From positions 22,671 to 86,670 of the forward strand of contig CAMRTO010000003.1 of NCBI GenBank assembly GCA_947053655.1: 64,000 bases of DNA, in the 5' to 3' direction. The translations under genes and the position numbers were made by a program. This DNA is from an uncultured Clostridia bacterium (GTDB lineage: Bacteria > Bacillota > Clostridia > Christensenellales > Borkfalkiaceae). Positions 8,981-16,364 of this stretch are shown one piece after another; position 1 is the stretch's first letter; every line of letters starts with the position of its first letter. The notes under the pieces were generated by a model. The model did not search any database and was not told the DNA's origin. It was given only the letters and a program-made list of their open reading frames with translations.

Positions 8981-8994
8981 TTTCAGTTGACAAC

Positions 8995-9028
8995 CGACAG
9001 CCCGCGGCGCATGCGCCGCGGGCTGTCG
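8995..9028. terminator. Long GC-rich palindrome after the aminopeptidase gene
   Basis: Perfect 16-base arms (CGACAGCCCGCGGCGC) around AT. There is no clean T-run, only TAATTTATTT, so it may act as a weak terminator or an mRNA 3'-end block. Confidence 0.65.
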
Positions 9029-9106
9029 TAATTTATTTGTAAAATATTTTTAAAAGCCTTATAATATTTATCGGCGGCGGTTTTTTAACTTATTACAGAC
9101 CACACT

Positions 9107-9561
9107 TGGCTGCGTTCCGGCATTACCGAAGATGCGTACTTCTCTTATTACATGACTTCATCAGGGCACTGGTACAATGCCTACGGCGCACGTCGGTTAG
9201 CTGTGCGGCCTGCGCTTTACATGAAAGAAGCATTGCGTTATAATGCTTGCGGCGGCGGTTTTTATAACTTATTACAGGCTCACTTGGCTGCGTTCCGGCG
9301 GTTACGACCGTGGTTGGCAATGTCAAACTGTGGTTGCGGAGTATTGGGACTGCCATTATCCTGCAAGCCGTCAAGCTGTGCGGCCTGCGCTTTACACGAA
9401 GGAAGCATTGCGTTATAATGCTTGCGACGGCGGTTTTTTAACTTATTGGGCTGCGTTCCGGCGGTGTCGGAGCTGCGTACGATTGTTATTACATAACTTC
9501 CTCAGAGTACTGGGACGTTACGTACGCTAAGTGTCTTTTAGCTGTGCGGCCTGCGCTTTAC
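9107..9561 (+). repeat. Array of three hypervariable WLRSG...AVRPAL cassettes (variable-repeat-like)
   Basis: Three cassettes begin with CTGCGTTCCGG (9107-9120, 9285-9298, 9447-9461) and end with GCTGTGCGGCCTGCGCTT (from 9200, 9375 and 9541). Between them are cores of 79, 76 and 79 bases that differ strongly. Read in one frame each encodes WLRSG or LRSG, 25-26 variable residues, then AVRPALY. No start codon or continuous frame links them, so these are not ordinary genes. After the first two cassettes comes a stem-loop with arms AAGCATT and AATGCTT (9228-9248 and 9403-9423). The modules resemble the C-terminal WLRS...VRPAL end of DUF6273-type surface proteins and, in pattern, variable repeats of diversity-generating retroelements. 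They could instead be relics of a decayed surface-protein gene. Confidence 0.7.
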
Positions 9562-9567
9562 AAAAAA

Positions 9568-9678
9568 GGCTTCTCCTTGGCGGAGAAGCTCCGCGTAGCG
9601 GTGATGAGGGGCTTTATCAATCCCCCCTCATCCGTCCTGACCTTACGGTCAGTCCACCTTCCCCCGAGGGGGAAGGCT
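9568..9678. repeat. Palindromic MITE-like interspersed repeat
   Basis: About 110 bases with imperfect terminal inverted repeats (GGCTTCTCCTTGG... and ...GAGGGGGAAGGCT) and an internal inverted pair, GATGAGGGG and CCCCTCATC. Half-elements of the same family occur at 63474-63551 and 63948-63993. No protein is encoded. Confidence 0.75.
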
Positions 9679-9775
9679 AAATTAAACAACCGCAATTACA
9701 GTATCCGGAAAGTACAATGACTTTCGGACAGATTAATTTCTGATTAATTGAAAACTTAAAAATTTTCATAATTTC

Positions 9776-9799
9776 AGTGAAGGGAACCGCCGTCATGCC
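9776..9799 (+). other. Conserved structured element, copy 1, 5' part (interrupted)
   Basis: AGTGAAGGG followed by CCGCCGTCATGCC matches AGTGAAGGGG followed by CTGCCGTCCTGCC in the copy at 62304-62416 (minus strand). The rest of this copy resumes near 10161, after an inserted repeat array. Confidence 0.5.
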
Positions 9800-10160
9800 C
9801 CCTCAGATTCTTCGTTTCACTCAGAATGACAGCGAGGAGTGCAAAGTGTCGCTACGCTCGCGCAGAATCACAAAATATGTCATCCTGAGGCTTGCCGTAA
9901 GGAGCGAAGCGACGGAATTGCGATTGTTACGCACTGCGTCAATCGCGTCAGTATCTGAAAGATTCTTCACCCCGTAAAGGGGTTCAGAATGACAAAAAGC
10001 TTCATTCGGAATGTCAGCAAAACGTCATACTGAGCTTCAGCGAAGTATCTGGAAGATTGCTCGTTTCACTTTGCACATTAAATTGAAAAGATTCTTCACT
10101 TCGTTCAGAATGACAATGAAGTGTGCAAATCATCGCTGCGCTCGCGCAGAATGACACGAC
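9800..10160. repeat. REP-like array of CAGAATGAC / GTCATNCTGAG units
   Basis: Several short units built around AGATTCTTC, CGTTCAGAATGAC and their complements (GTCATCCTGAG, GTCATACTGAGC) in both orientations. There is no CRISPR-like spacing and no coding frame. The array sits between two blocks that are continuous in the related element near 62.4 kb, so it looks inserted. The same family fills 61.8-62.27 kb. Confidence 0.75.
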
Positions 10161-10162
10161 AA

Positions 10163-10250
10163 AAGGGGCGCAACCGATCCGACCTTAACGCGACGGCGCG
10201 TATCGAACGCGCATTCGGGTTATAAGCTTTTTCGTAAAGCGGTCGGGTTA
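10163..10250 (+). other. Conserved structured element, copy 1, 3' part
   Basis: Shares CAACC, CCTTAACG, and AAGCTTTT-CGTAAAGCGGT-GGGTT with the minus-strand copy at 62304-62416. It can fold as an outer stem (10178-10184 with 10241-10247) enclosing hairpins GCGCG-TATCGAA-CGCGC (10196-10212) and GCTTT-TTCGT-AAAGC (10226-10240). It may be a small RNA or the 3' end of the cassette array transcript; function unknown. Confidence 0.45.
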
Positions 10251-10256
10251 AATAAA

Positions 10257-10291
10257 GAAAAAGCCGCAACGCTTAAAAGCGTTGCGGCTTA
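10257..10291 (-). terminator. Intrinsic terminator of the secreted-protein gene
   Basis: Inverted repeat AAGCCGCAACGCTT with its complement (10261-10290), followed on the minus strand by a T-rich tract. Confidence 0.85.
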
Positions 10292-10304
10292 TAAATTAAT
10301 TACT

Positions 10305-11528
10305 TTATTTGGAATACGGCAGTACGCTGTAAACGTTTTTAAGCTTTTCACGGGTGTAAAGCCTGTATTTTTTGCATGCGCATTCGAAAAGCACGTAAAC
10401 CCTGTTGTTCAGGTTGCACATACCTTCGGACATGGAGGGTACGTCGTAAATATTCGTCAGCGCTTCCTTGTCGTTCATATCTACAAAGAATACCTGTAAA
10501 GATTTGTCCGTGTAATCGTTTCCCGTTTTCGTCGTGACACCGTCGTAAGCAAAGTTTACGCCCGCGACGGAGGAAAAAGATTTTCCGTTTTCGGAAGCGT
10601 TGACTTTATTCCAGTCGAAGCATATCAAAGCGGAATTTTTCAGTCCGTAGCTTTGCGAAAGCACAAGCGTGCCGTTGTTGGTGTTGGACGTCCTGCCGGA
10701 AAAAGCTATGCCCTGTATTTTTTCGGGTATGGAATAAATCTTCTGTATTTTCGGAACTCTGTTTGCTTCGGCGACGTTATCGTCAAGCAATTTCTGCAAG
10801 CCGTATTCCGAGCCGTTGTCGATACTGTATTCGTACATAAGCGCCGTGTTTTTATAACCGTTGCGTGTGGTAAGGCGGTGGGTTGTGTCCGTTTCCCAGT
10901 TGCCTTTACGGTAAAATTCGCCTACGTAAAGCTTGTCGTATCCGACGGAAGTTGTGTTGGGGTTGTCGTAATAGTAGCAAAAGTCGGCGCCGCAGTTGGC
11001 TTTGAAGGAGGAGGTGAAGGTTATCTTCTTTTCGAAATTGGTCGCTCCGTCCAAAAACTTGCCGGAAGCCTTGTCGACGATTTCATGTATTATGTTTTTG
11101 CCTTTTTCACGGTATTGCTCGCTTGCCTTGGCGACGTAAACGGTGCTTTCGCTTGTGACCCAAAGCGTGTTGCCGTTAGTTGCAATGCCGCCGCAGTGTC
11201 CGTAGTAGTCGGTGTGTTCGCCGTCGGGATTTTTCATTGTAACGTAACCGAGGTACCCGTCTACGGACCCCGTAACGTATATGCGCGAGGGCGACTTGTC
11301 CGTCATATAGGCTGTGATAAGAAAGTAACTTTGGTCGTCCGTCTGATATACGCCCATGCCCTGCGGCACGGCGCCTTCGTCCAGCCCGGGGATTGAAAAT
11401 TCCTTTCTGAAATTTTTGCGCAGGTCGGGATAGCTGTCCCCCGCAAACCATACAATCAAAAATACGGCAATGAAAATCAGTACCGAAAAAACCGCCGTAA
11501 GCGAAATAAACAGTTTGGTGTGCTTCAT
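10305..11528 (-). CDS. Membrane-anchored extracytoplasmic protein, possibly beta-propeller
   Basis: I do not recognise a named family. The 407-residue protein has one N-terminal membrane helix (about residues 8-30), and the rest would lie outside the cell. The body has recurring short strand pairs typical of propeller folds: QGMGVYQTDDQSYFLITAYM, GGIATNGNTLWVTSE, KIQGIAFSGRTSNTNNGTLVL and EGMCNLNNRVYVLFECACKK. Three cysteines in the last third could form a disulfide. It stands alone and divergent from the M48 gene, with its own terminator. A cell-surface binding or sensing role is a guess. Confidence 0.6.
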   Translation of the reverse strand: MKHTKLFISLTAVFSVLIFIAVFLIVWFAGDSYPDLRKNFRKEFSIPGLDEGAVPQGMGVYQTDDQSYFLITAYMTDKSPSRIYVTGSVDGYLGYVTMKNPDGEHTDYYGHCGGIATNGNTLWVTSESTVYVAKASEQYREKGKNIIHEIVDKASGKFLDGATNFEKKITFTSSFKANCGADFCYYYDNPNTTSVGYDKLYVGEFYRKGNWETDTTHRLTTRNGYKNTALMYEYSIDNGSEYGLQKLLDDNVAEANRVPKIQKIYSIPEKIQGIAFSGRTSNTNNGTLVLSQSYGLKNSALICFDWNKVNASENGKSFSSVAGVNFAYDGVTTKTGNDYTDKSLQVFFVDMNDKEALTNIYDVPSMSEGMCNLNNRVYVLFECACKKYRLYTREKLKNVYSVLPYSK

Positions 11529-11588
11529 TTTATTATCCTCTTTAAATTATTGTACCAAACGGCTGAAAAAAAATCAAATACTATTTAC

Positions 11589-11617
11589 TTGATATTTGCA
11601 AGGTTCTTCGTTATAAT
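11589..11617 (+). promoter_or_regulatory. Predicted promoter placing the M48 mRNA start at its ATG
   Basis: TTGATA, a 17-base spacer and TATAAT. The expected transcription start, about seven bases on, is at or next to the ATG at 11625, so the mRNA may be leaderless. No ribosome binding site is visible. Confidence 0.6.
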
Positions 11618-11624
11618 ATAATAA

Positions 11625-12521
11625 ATGAATATAATATTGTTTTTCTGGAACCTGATAAAGCCCAAAAACTGGCTTATTCTTTTAAGTATGATAATAAACG
11701 TGGGCATATGCATCGCGCTTGCCGCGTACGTTTCTTATCTTTTCGGGCTTGAAAACAGGTACATACTTTATATTTCGCTCGGCGTGGTAGGGCTTTACGC
11801 TTTGCTTGAAATTATTATGCTTACGCCCGTAGGGGAGGCAATCTTGCGCAGCAAAATGAAGATGAAGCCCCTGCCCGAGACGTCGTGGGTATATTCCGTT
11901 TTCGAAACGGTGCGCGCCAGGACGGAAAGCTTTAACAAGTGGCTGTCGCCGCGCGTAAAATTATATTACACGCCTACAAACGACGTAAACGCCTTCGCGC
12001 TCGGCTCGCGTACGGTGTGCGTAACAAGCGGACTCACTTATCTGCCGCCTTCGCAGATAGAAGGCATTCTGGCGCACGAGTTCGGACATATCAATTATTA
12101 CGATTCATACGTTTCCGTAGTGGCGCGGCACGGCAACCTGCTGTTTTACATAGCCGTAGTTCTGGTAACGCAGTTTATATCGCTTTTTGCATTCGTTTTC
12201 GATACTGCAATTTCAAAGCGGTTCGGCAACGCGTATTTTTTCAGACTTGCCGTAAATTTTGTCGGAAATATGTTAATAACCTTAGTGTCGCTGATAAGCG
12301 GCGCGCTGTTCTGCGCGCGCAGCAGGATAGTGGAATATAAGGCGGACGCATTTGCCGCGAAGATAGGCGAGGGCAGGAACCTGCGCGACGGACTTATAAC
12401 AATTTCCGGCGGCGGCGCACCTGCGAAAAAGACGAGCCTGTACGAAAGAATGATGGGCACTCATCCGCCCACAAACAAGCGTATAGAAAAATTGAACGCT
12501 CTTATAGGATACGGGGTATGA
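11625..12521 (+). CDS. M48 family membrane metalloprotease (HtpX-like)
   Basis: Zinc protease of the HtpX/Ste24 group, 298 residues. Two membrane helices precede the catalytic domain (about residues 16-37 and 42-65). The zinc motif is AHEFGHINYYDS near residue 150, with the third ligand in EYKADAFAAKIG near 243, and two helices lie between them. The C-terminal TSLYERMMGTHPPTNKRIEKL is typical. Such enzymes degrade misfolded membrane proteins. The gene overlaps the following lipoprotein gene by four bases (ATGA), so the two are translationally coupled. The start lacks a Shine-Dalgarno sequence. Confidence 0.9.
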   Translation: MNIILFFWNLIKPKNWLILLSMIINVGICIALAAYVSYLFGLENRYILYISLGVVGLYALLEIIMLTPVGEAILRSKMKMKPLPETSWVYSVFETVRARTESFNKWLSPRVKLYYTPTNDVNAFALGSRTVCVTSGLTYLPPSQIEGILAHEFGHINYYDSYVSVVARHGNLLFYIAVVLVTQFISLFAFVFDTAISKRFGNAYFFRLAVNFVGNMLITLVSLISGALFCARSRIVEYKADAFAAKIGEGRNLRDGLITISGGGAPAKKTSLYERMMGTHPPTNKRIEKLNALIGYGV

Positions 12522-13366
12522 AAAGATTTATAAAATATTCGCTGTTTGCCTTGGCGTTTTCGCTGTGCACGGCGCTTTTTGCTGGCTGCTCGGGGTGCGT
12601 CTGGTTTCCGTTTGTTTTCGTTAACAGTTGTAAAAGCTGCTCAAACGACCGTTCGTCGCTTTGGGCTTTGCGGGGGGCGGATTGGGTGTCGTTTTCAGAC
12701 GAAGAAAACCGTTTGGGCTTCCGCATAACAGACGGCAATTATTTCGGCGGGTACGGTTATATAACGGTGGAAGGCGAAAGTACGAGAGCCTTTTTCGATA
12801 TTAACGGCTATTACGGAAAAATAGACGTTTATCTTGTCGACGATATTACAAATAACAACCCGCTTTTTATTTTCGAAGCCGAATACGTGAATAAGAACGG
12901 TAAACAGGGCATTAAAATAGAGTCCACGGTCAGATCCGCTTCGGGCGACGATTACGGGGGCGTATTTCTTAATATGACCAAAGTTACCGACAAATCGCAG
13001 ATAAAACCGTATGAATATTTTGTCACGTTTTCGGACACGGACGGAAATTTACGTGTAAGAGGCGACGAATCTTCTAATATGTTCACGACCCGTCTTTACG
13101 GTTATGCGACCGTGGTGACGGAGGGGCGCGACCGTGAAGTCGAAATAGAAATATTTTTCAGGGACGATTTCACTTTCGTAATTTACGATTTGACTTTGAT
13201 GCCGTCGGTATTGGTTGACGCTGAAAACAAGCCGGTTGTTTACGGTACTTACGAACGTATCGAAGAAAAGACGTATTCGCTTTATATAATCGAAGACAGG
13301 CTTTTTACGACAGAAGTCGCGCGGGAACAGTTTTCGGCTTATCCGTATATAACGCTTTGCGCGTAA
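12518..13366 (+). CDS. Putative lipoprotein of unknown function
   Basis: The 282-residue protein begins MKRFIKYSLF and has a lipobox ending ALFAGC at about residue 23, so it is probably lipid-anchored outside the membrane. Two more cysteine clusters follow closely (GCV, SCKSCS). The mature part is rich in beta-strand-like aromatic segments (GYGYITVEGESTRAFFDING, YATVVTEGRDREVEIEIFF), suggesting one or two beta-sandwich domains. I do not recognise the family. Its four-base overlap with the M48 protease suggests joint expression and perhaps a joint role at the envelope. Confidence 0.65.
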   Translation: MKRFIKYSLFALAFSLCTALFAGCSGCVWFPFVFVNSCKSCSNDRSSLWALRGADWVSFSDEENRLGFRITDGNYFGGYGYITVEGESTRAFFDINGYYGKIDVYLVDDITNNNPLFIFEAEYVNKNGKQGIKIESTVRSASGDDYGGVFLNMTKVTDKSQIKPYEYFVTFSDTDGNLRVRGDESSNMFTTRLYGYATVVTEGRDREVEIEIFFRDDFTFVIYDLTLMPSVLVDAENKPVVYGTYERIEEKTYSLYIIEDRLFTTEVAREQFSAYPYITLCA

Positions 13367-13370
13367 ACAA

Positions 13371-13406
13371 ATAAAAACATTCCGTAAAATACGGAATGTT
13401 TTTTTT
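13371..13406 (+). terminator. Intrinsic terminator of the M48-lipoprotein operon
   Basis: AACATTCCGTA, AAA loop, complement, then a run of eight or more Ts. Confidence 0.9.
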
Positions 13407-13423
13407 AATGAAAATTTTAAAAC

Positions 13424-13449
13424 GCCTTACCCGCGGTAAAGGGGAAGGC
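13424..13449 (-). terminator. Probable terminator of the rqcH operon (minus strand)
   Basis: Minus-strand stem GCCTTCCCC/GGGTAAGGC with one mismatch, followed by GTTTTAAAATTTT. Confidence 0.55.
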
Positions 13450-13459
13450 GCGAAGAAAA

Positions 13460-13819
13460 TTATCCGAAAATCCCCTTTAAAATCAATCCGAAAATAAACG
13501 TCGCCGCCGCGCCGATAAACGCCAGCATTATGCGGAAAGCTATGTCGCGCTGGCGTTGCAGTGCGGCGCGCTTATATGCGAAGCCGTTTTCTTTAAGGTT
13601 GATAACGTACATTTTTTCGCCCTTTCGCTCTGAAATTATAAGGTCGAAATATCCGTCGTTTTTCAAATCGTTCAAAATGCCGTCTATTTTTTCGGGGGTG
13701 AATTTTTTCTTTGCGGGAAGTACGGACAGAATATCCACGGGGGAGACCAGACAGCCCTCAGTGCCGTCGCACAGGCTGTACACCGCGGACATGACGCAGT
13801 TTTCGTTTTTGGAAAGCAT
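13460..13819 (-). CDS. Winged-helix protein with C-terminal membrane anchor (paralogue 1)
   Basis: A 119-residue protein. Residues 1-75 read as a winged-helix module: helices around NCVMSAVYSLC and FTPEKIDGILNDLKNDGYF, then a wing with ISERKGEKMYVINL. A basic stretch (KRAALQRQRDI) leads into a C-terminal membrane helix (IMLAFIGAAATFIFGLIL). It shares the pattern LxNDGYxDL and the domain order with the gene just upstream, so the two are tandem paralogues one base apart. A membrane-tethered regulator or adaptor is plausible; nothing shows whether it binds DNA. Confidence 0.6.
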   Translation of the reverse strand: MLSKNENCVMSAVYSLCDGTEGCLVSPVDILSVLPAKKKFTPEKIDGILNDLKNDGYFDLIISERKGEKMYVINLKENGFAYKRAALQRQRDIAFRIMLAFIGAAATFIFGLILKGIFG

Positions 13820-13820
13820 G

Positions 13821-14198
13821 CTATACGAAGGCGAATATCACCGAAATTATCAGACTGCCCAGCGCGCCGCCGACGAAAGCCGAAAAGAATACGGGGTCGA
13901 AAAATTTTCTGCGTTCGGTTTCTTCGGTATAGCTTTCTTCGGCTTCGCCGTCGTCTTCAGGCTGTTCTTCCGCGTATTCTTTAAGCGGCGCGACGCAGTA
14001 CATGTCCCCGCGTGAATATTTTAAGTCGATGTAACCGTCGTTTCTCAAAGCCGTAAGCACCCTGTCAAGCTCTCTGTCGGAGGTTTCGCAACCGTCGGGG
14101 AAAGCTTCGTAAAATTCGTCCTCGGCTATAATGACGTATCTTCCCGCAGGACTTAAAGAATGTATTTTTTCGAGTACGGCGATGCAATTTCTGTCCAT
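13821..14198 (-). CDS. Winged-helix protein with acidic linker and C-terminal membrane anchor (paralogue 2)
   Basis: A 125-residue relative of the next gene. The N-terminal winged helix includes SDRELDRVLTALRNDGYIDL, followed by an acidic, glutamate-rich linker (about residues 76-97) and a C-terminal hydrophobic helix (FFSAFVGGALGSLIISVIF). The paralogue has a basic stretch in place of this acidic linker, so the two tails have opposite charge near the membrane and could pair. It lies in the leftward rqcH unit. No function is known to me. Confidence 0.6.
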   Translation of the reverse strand: MDRNCIAVLEKIHSLSPAGRYVIIAEDEFYEAFPDGCETSDRELDRVLTALRNDGYIDLKYSRGDMYCVAPLKEYAEEQPEDDGEAEESYTEETERRKFFDPVFFSAFVGGALGSLIISVIFAFV

Positions 14199-14246
14199 AT
14201 TACTTATAATATTGACGGATTTTGCCGTGTTTTATACCTGTTGCGT

Positions 14247-14552
14247 TTATTTTACCGCCGACCAGATAATTCCGCCCGCAAAAACGGCAACGGACAGCCC
14301 CAGCGCGACGTACGCGCAAACCGTCACGAATATAAGATTTTTGAAGTTATTCTTCTTTTTCTGCACGTTTGCGAACGTCAGCGAGGCAAGGCTGAGCAAT
14401 ACGGAGGATATAAGCGCATAAATCCCGAGCTTGGTGAACATAAGCCCGAACGCCGCTATTGCGGCTATAGTAAGAGCTATAGAAACATACGCGAACGCCT
14501 TGCCGGTGTACGGCGCGAGAGGGGCGCGGTTTTCGTCTTTTTTCCTATTCAT
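14247..14552 (-). CDS. Small membrane protein, unknown function
   Basis: About 101 residues from the ATG at 14552, which overlaps the last codons of rqcH (ATGAATAG), so the longer reading that begins within rqcH is not needed. Three to four hydrophobic helices (AYVSIALTIAAIAAFGLMF, YALISSVLLSLASLTF, LIFVTVCAYVALGLSVAVFA) with a basic loop QKKKNNFK between them resemble DUF4190-like small membrane proteins, but the match is loose. Co-transcription with rqcH is likely. Confidence 0.6.
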   Translation of the reverse strand: MNRKKDENRAPLAPYTGKAFAYVSIALTIAAIAAFGLMFTKLGIYALISSVLLSLASLTFANVQKKKNNFKNLIFVTVCAYVALGLSVAVFAGGIIWSAVK

Positions 14553-16212
14553 TTTCTTTCGCCTTTTCGCCGTGACTTTCAGGGTCGGCAAGCAGAGTTT
14601 CGTAATTTGTGTAAATCACGAAGCCCGCGTTGCTTTTCGGCGGTTTTTTTACGTATTTTTTGCGCGTGTAATCAACGGGAATTTTATTTCCTTCCCTGCC
14701 GTCGGAGTAATACGCGCATATTTCCGCGGCGGTCAGAAGAACGTTGTCCGGTACTTCGCGCCCTCCGGTAATTATTCCGACGTGGGAGGAGTGGTACTTT
14801 TGCGTATGAAGCCAAACGTCCTCTGGCGCGAGACTTTTTGTAAGTCTGTCGTTCTGTACGTTGTTGCGCCCCGCTAAAATTTCAAAGCCGTCGGCATGAT
14901 AAACCCTGTAAGGGATTTCCGTCTGCTTTTTTTTGCGCTCCGGCGGAAGCTTCAAAAGCCCTATTTGCGTAAGCTCCTGCTCGGTTTCTTCCAAATCGAA
15001 GATGTTTTCGGCCGCGCGGATATTGCTTGCGATTCCGTTAAGGTAATCAAGCTTTTGCAAAGCTTCGTCCTGCTGTAAGCAAACGCTTGTCTGCGTCCGT
15101 TTCAGCTTGGCGTATTTTTTATAATATTTCTGCGCGTTCTGTGCGGGCGTCAAAGCCGTGTCAAGCTGTATTTCAACCGTTCCGCCGTCCGCGTCGTAAT
15201 AGTTTACCGCTTTAAAACGGTCGTCGCCGCGTTTTACGGCGTACAGGTTAGCGGTTAAAAGCTCGCCTTTCAGCTTTATATCTTCAGCGTCGCGGCAGTC
15301 GAGAAGCTTCTGCCTTATTGCCGCAAGCCGTTTTTCCGTTTTTTTGACCGCCGCCGAAAGCGCGCTTTCAAGTCTGTGCTTTTTCCCCGAAAAAAGCTTT
15401 TTGTTGTATACGTAGGAATAATATTCGCTCTGCGCCTGCAAAATACAGGGATAAATTTTCTTGTCCTTTTCCGCCGAACGGACCTTGAAATCGTGCGGAT
15501 TGCCGTCAAGGTAAGTTACGCACGGCTCGCGCCGCATATTGAAAATATAGTCGTAAATTTCACTGCCCGTCGGGTTTTCACCGTAAAAATTCACGATTTC
15601 CAAAGCGGTGGCGTAGCAAATCCCCTTTATTTTTTCGCTTATCTGTTTGGCTCTGTCGGGGCAGGGCATACATAAAACGCAGTCCATGGCGGCAACGTCG
15701 TCGGGATTGATTTTATCCTGCGGCTCGGGCGGTTGGTATTTTACTCCGCCGAAAAGCACTCTCTTTGTATTGTCGCCGATAGCCGTCGTTTTAAGCGCGC
15801 CGACGATAACGCCGTTTTCGCACAGTACGGCGTTCGAGTACTTGCCCATTATTTCGAAATACAGCCGCATTACGGACGCGGAAAAGTCAGACACGCATTT
15901 CAGGTCGAAGTATATAATTCTTTCGAAGTTGGGTTGTTTTACGTCTAAAATTTCGGCGTTTTGCAGATGTTTTCTCAAAAGCATGCAAAAATTAGGCGCG
16001 TTTTGCGGAACTGGTTTTTCGTCCGCGGACAGTGAAAGGCGCGAATCCTGCGCCGAAAGACAGGCGTCGAGTTTAACGTTGCCCTTGGCGGTGTATATAA
16101 TAAACGTAAGCTCGTCGCGCGCGGGCTGTGTAATTTTGGAAATTTTACCGCCCGTAAGCGCGTTTTTCAATTCTTCCGCTATATATTTAATTGTAAAAGC
16201 GTCCTGCGGCAT
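14545..16212 (-). CDS. rqcH: Rqc2/RqcH homologue (NFACT family, FbpA-like)
   Basis: RqcH binds stalled 50S ribosomal subunits and adds C-terminal alanine tails to nascent chains so they can be degraded; the family was earlier called fibronectin-binding. The 555-residue protein has the NFACT-N domain (start MPQDAFTIKYIAEEL), a central coiled coil and the NFACT-R domain with DVWLHTQKYHSSHVGI and VDYTRKKYVKKPP. Alanine-tailed products are degraded by Clp-type proteases, and clpP and clpX lie just downstream on the other strand. Length and motif order are ordinary. Confidence 0.93.
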   Translation of the reverse strand: MPQDAFTIKYIAEELKNALTGGKISKITQPARDELTFIIYTAKGNVKLDACLSAQDSRLSLSADEKPVPQNAPNFCMLLRKHLQNAEILDVKQPNFERIIYFDLKCVSDFSASVMRLYFEIMGKYSNAVLCENGVIVGALKTTAIGDNTKRVLFGGVKYQPPEPQDKINPDDVAAMDCVLCMPCPDRAKQISEKIKGICYATALEIVNFYGENPTGSEIYDYIFNMRREPCVTYLDGNPHDFKVRSAEKDKKIYPCILQAQSEYYSYVYNKKLFSGKKHRLESALSAAVKKTEKRLAAIRQKLLDCRDAEDIKLKGELLTANLYAVKRGDDRFKAVNYYDADGGTVEIQLDTALTPAQNAQKYYKKYAKLKRTQTSVCLQQDEALQKLDYLNGIASNIRAAENIFDLEETEQELTQIGLLKLPPERKKKQTEIPYRVYHADGFEILAGRNNVQNDRLTKSLAPEDVWLHTQKYHSSHVGIITGGREVPDNVLLTAAEICAYYSDGREGNKIPVDYTRKKYVKKPPKSNAGFVIYTNYETLLADPESHGEKAKENE

Positions 16213-16364
16213 AAATTTTTCTCCGTTGCAACTTAATTATAAACCAAAAAATTTCAAAAGTAAATTTAAATGCGGCACGGCAAAACGCTTTTCAAAATTT
16301 TTGTATTGTGTTAAAATATACTTTGTATAAAAAATAAATTCAATATTACTTTCAGGAGATTAAA

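Noticed and set aside
9152..9530. Overlapping small reading frames of 88 and 95 codons in the 9 kb cassette array as protein genes
   Set aside because: They run through repeat units in shifting frames, lack ribosome sites and end arbitrarily; they reflect the cassettes, not genes.
10179..10246. tRNA gene
   Set aside because: The 68-base fold has three helices but no T-loop consensus, anticodon arm or CCA context.
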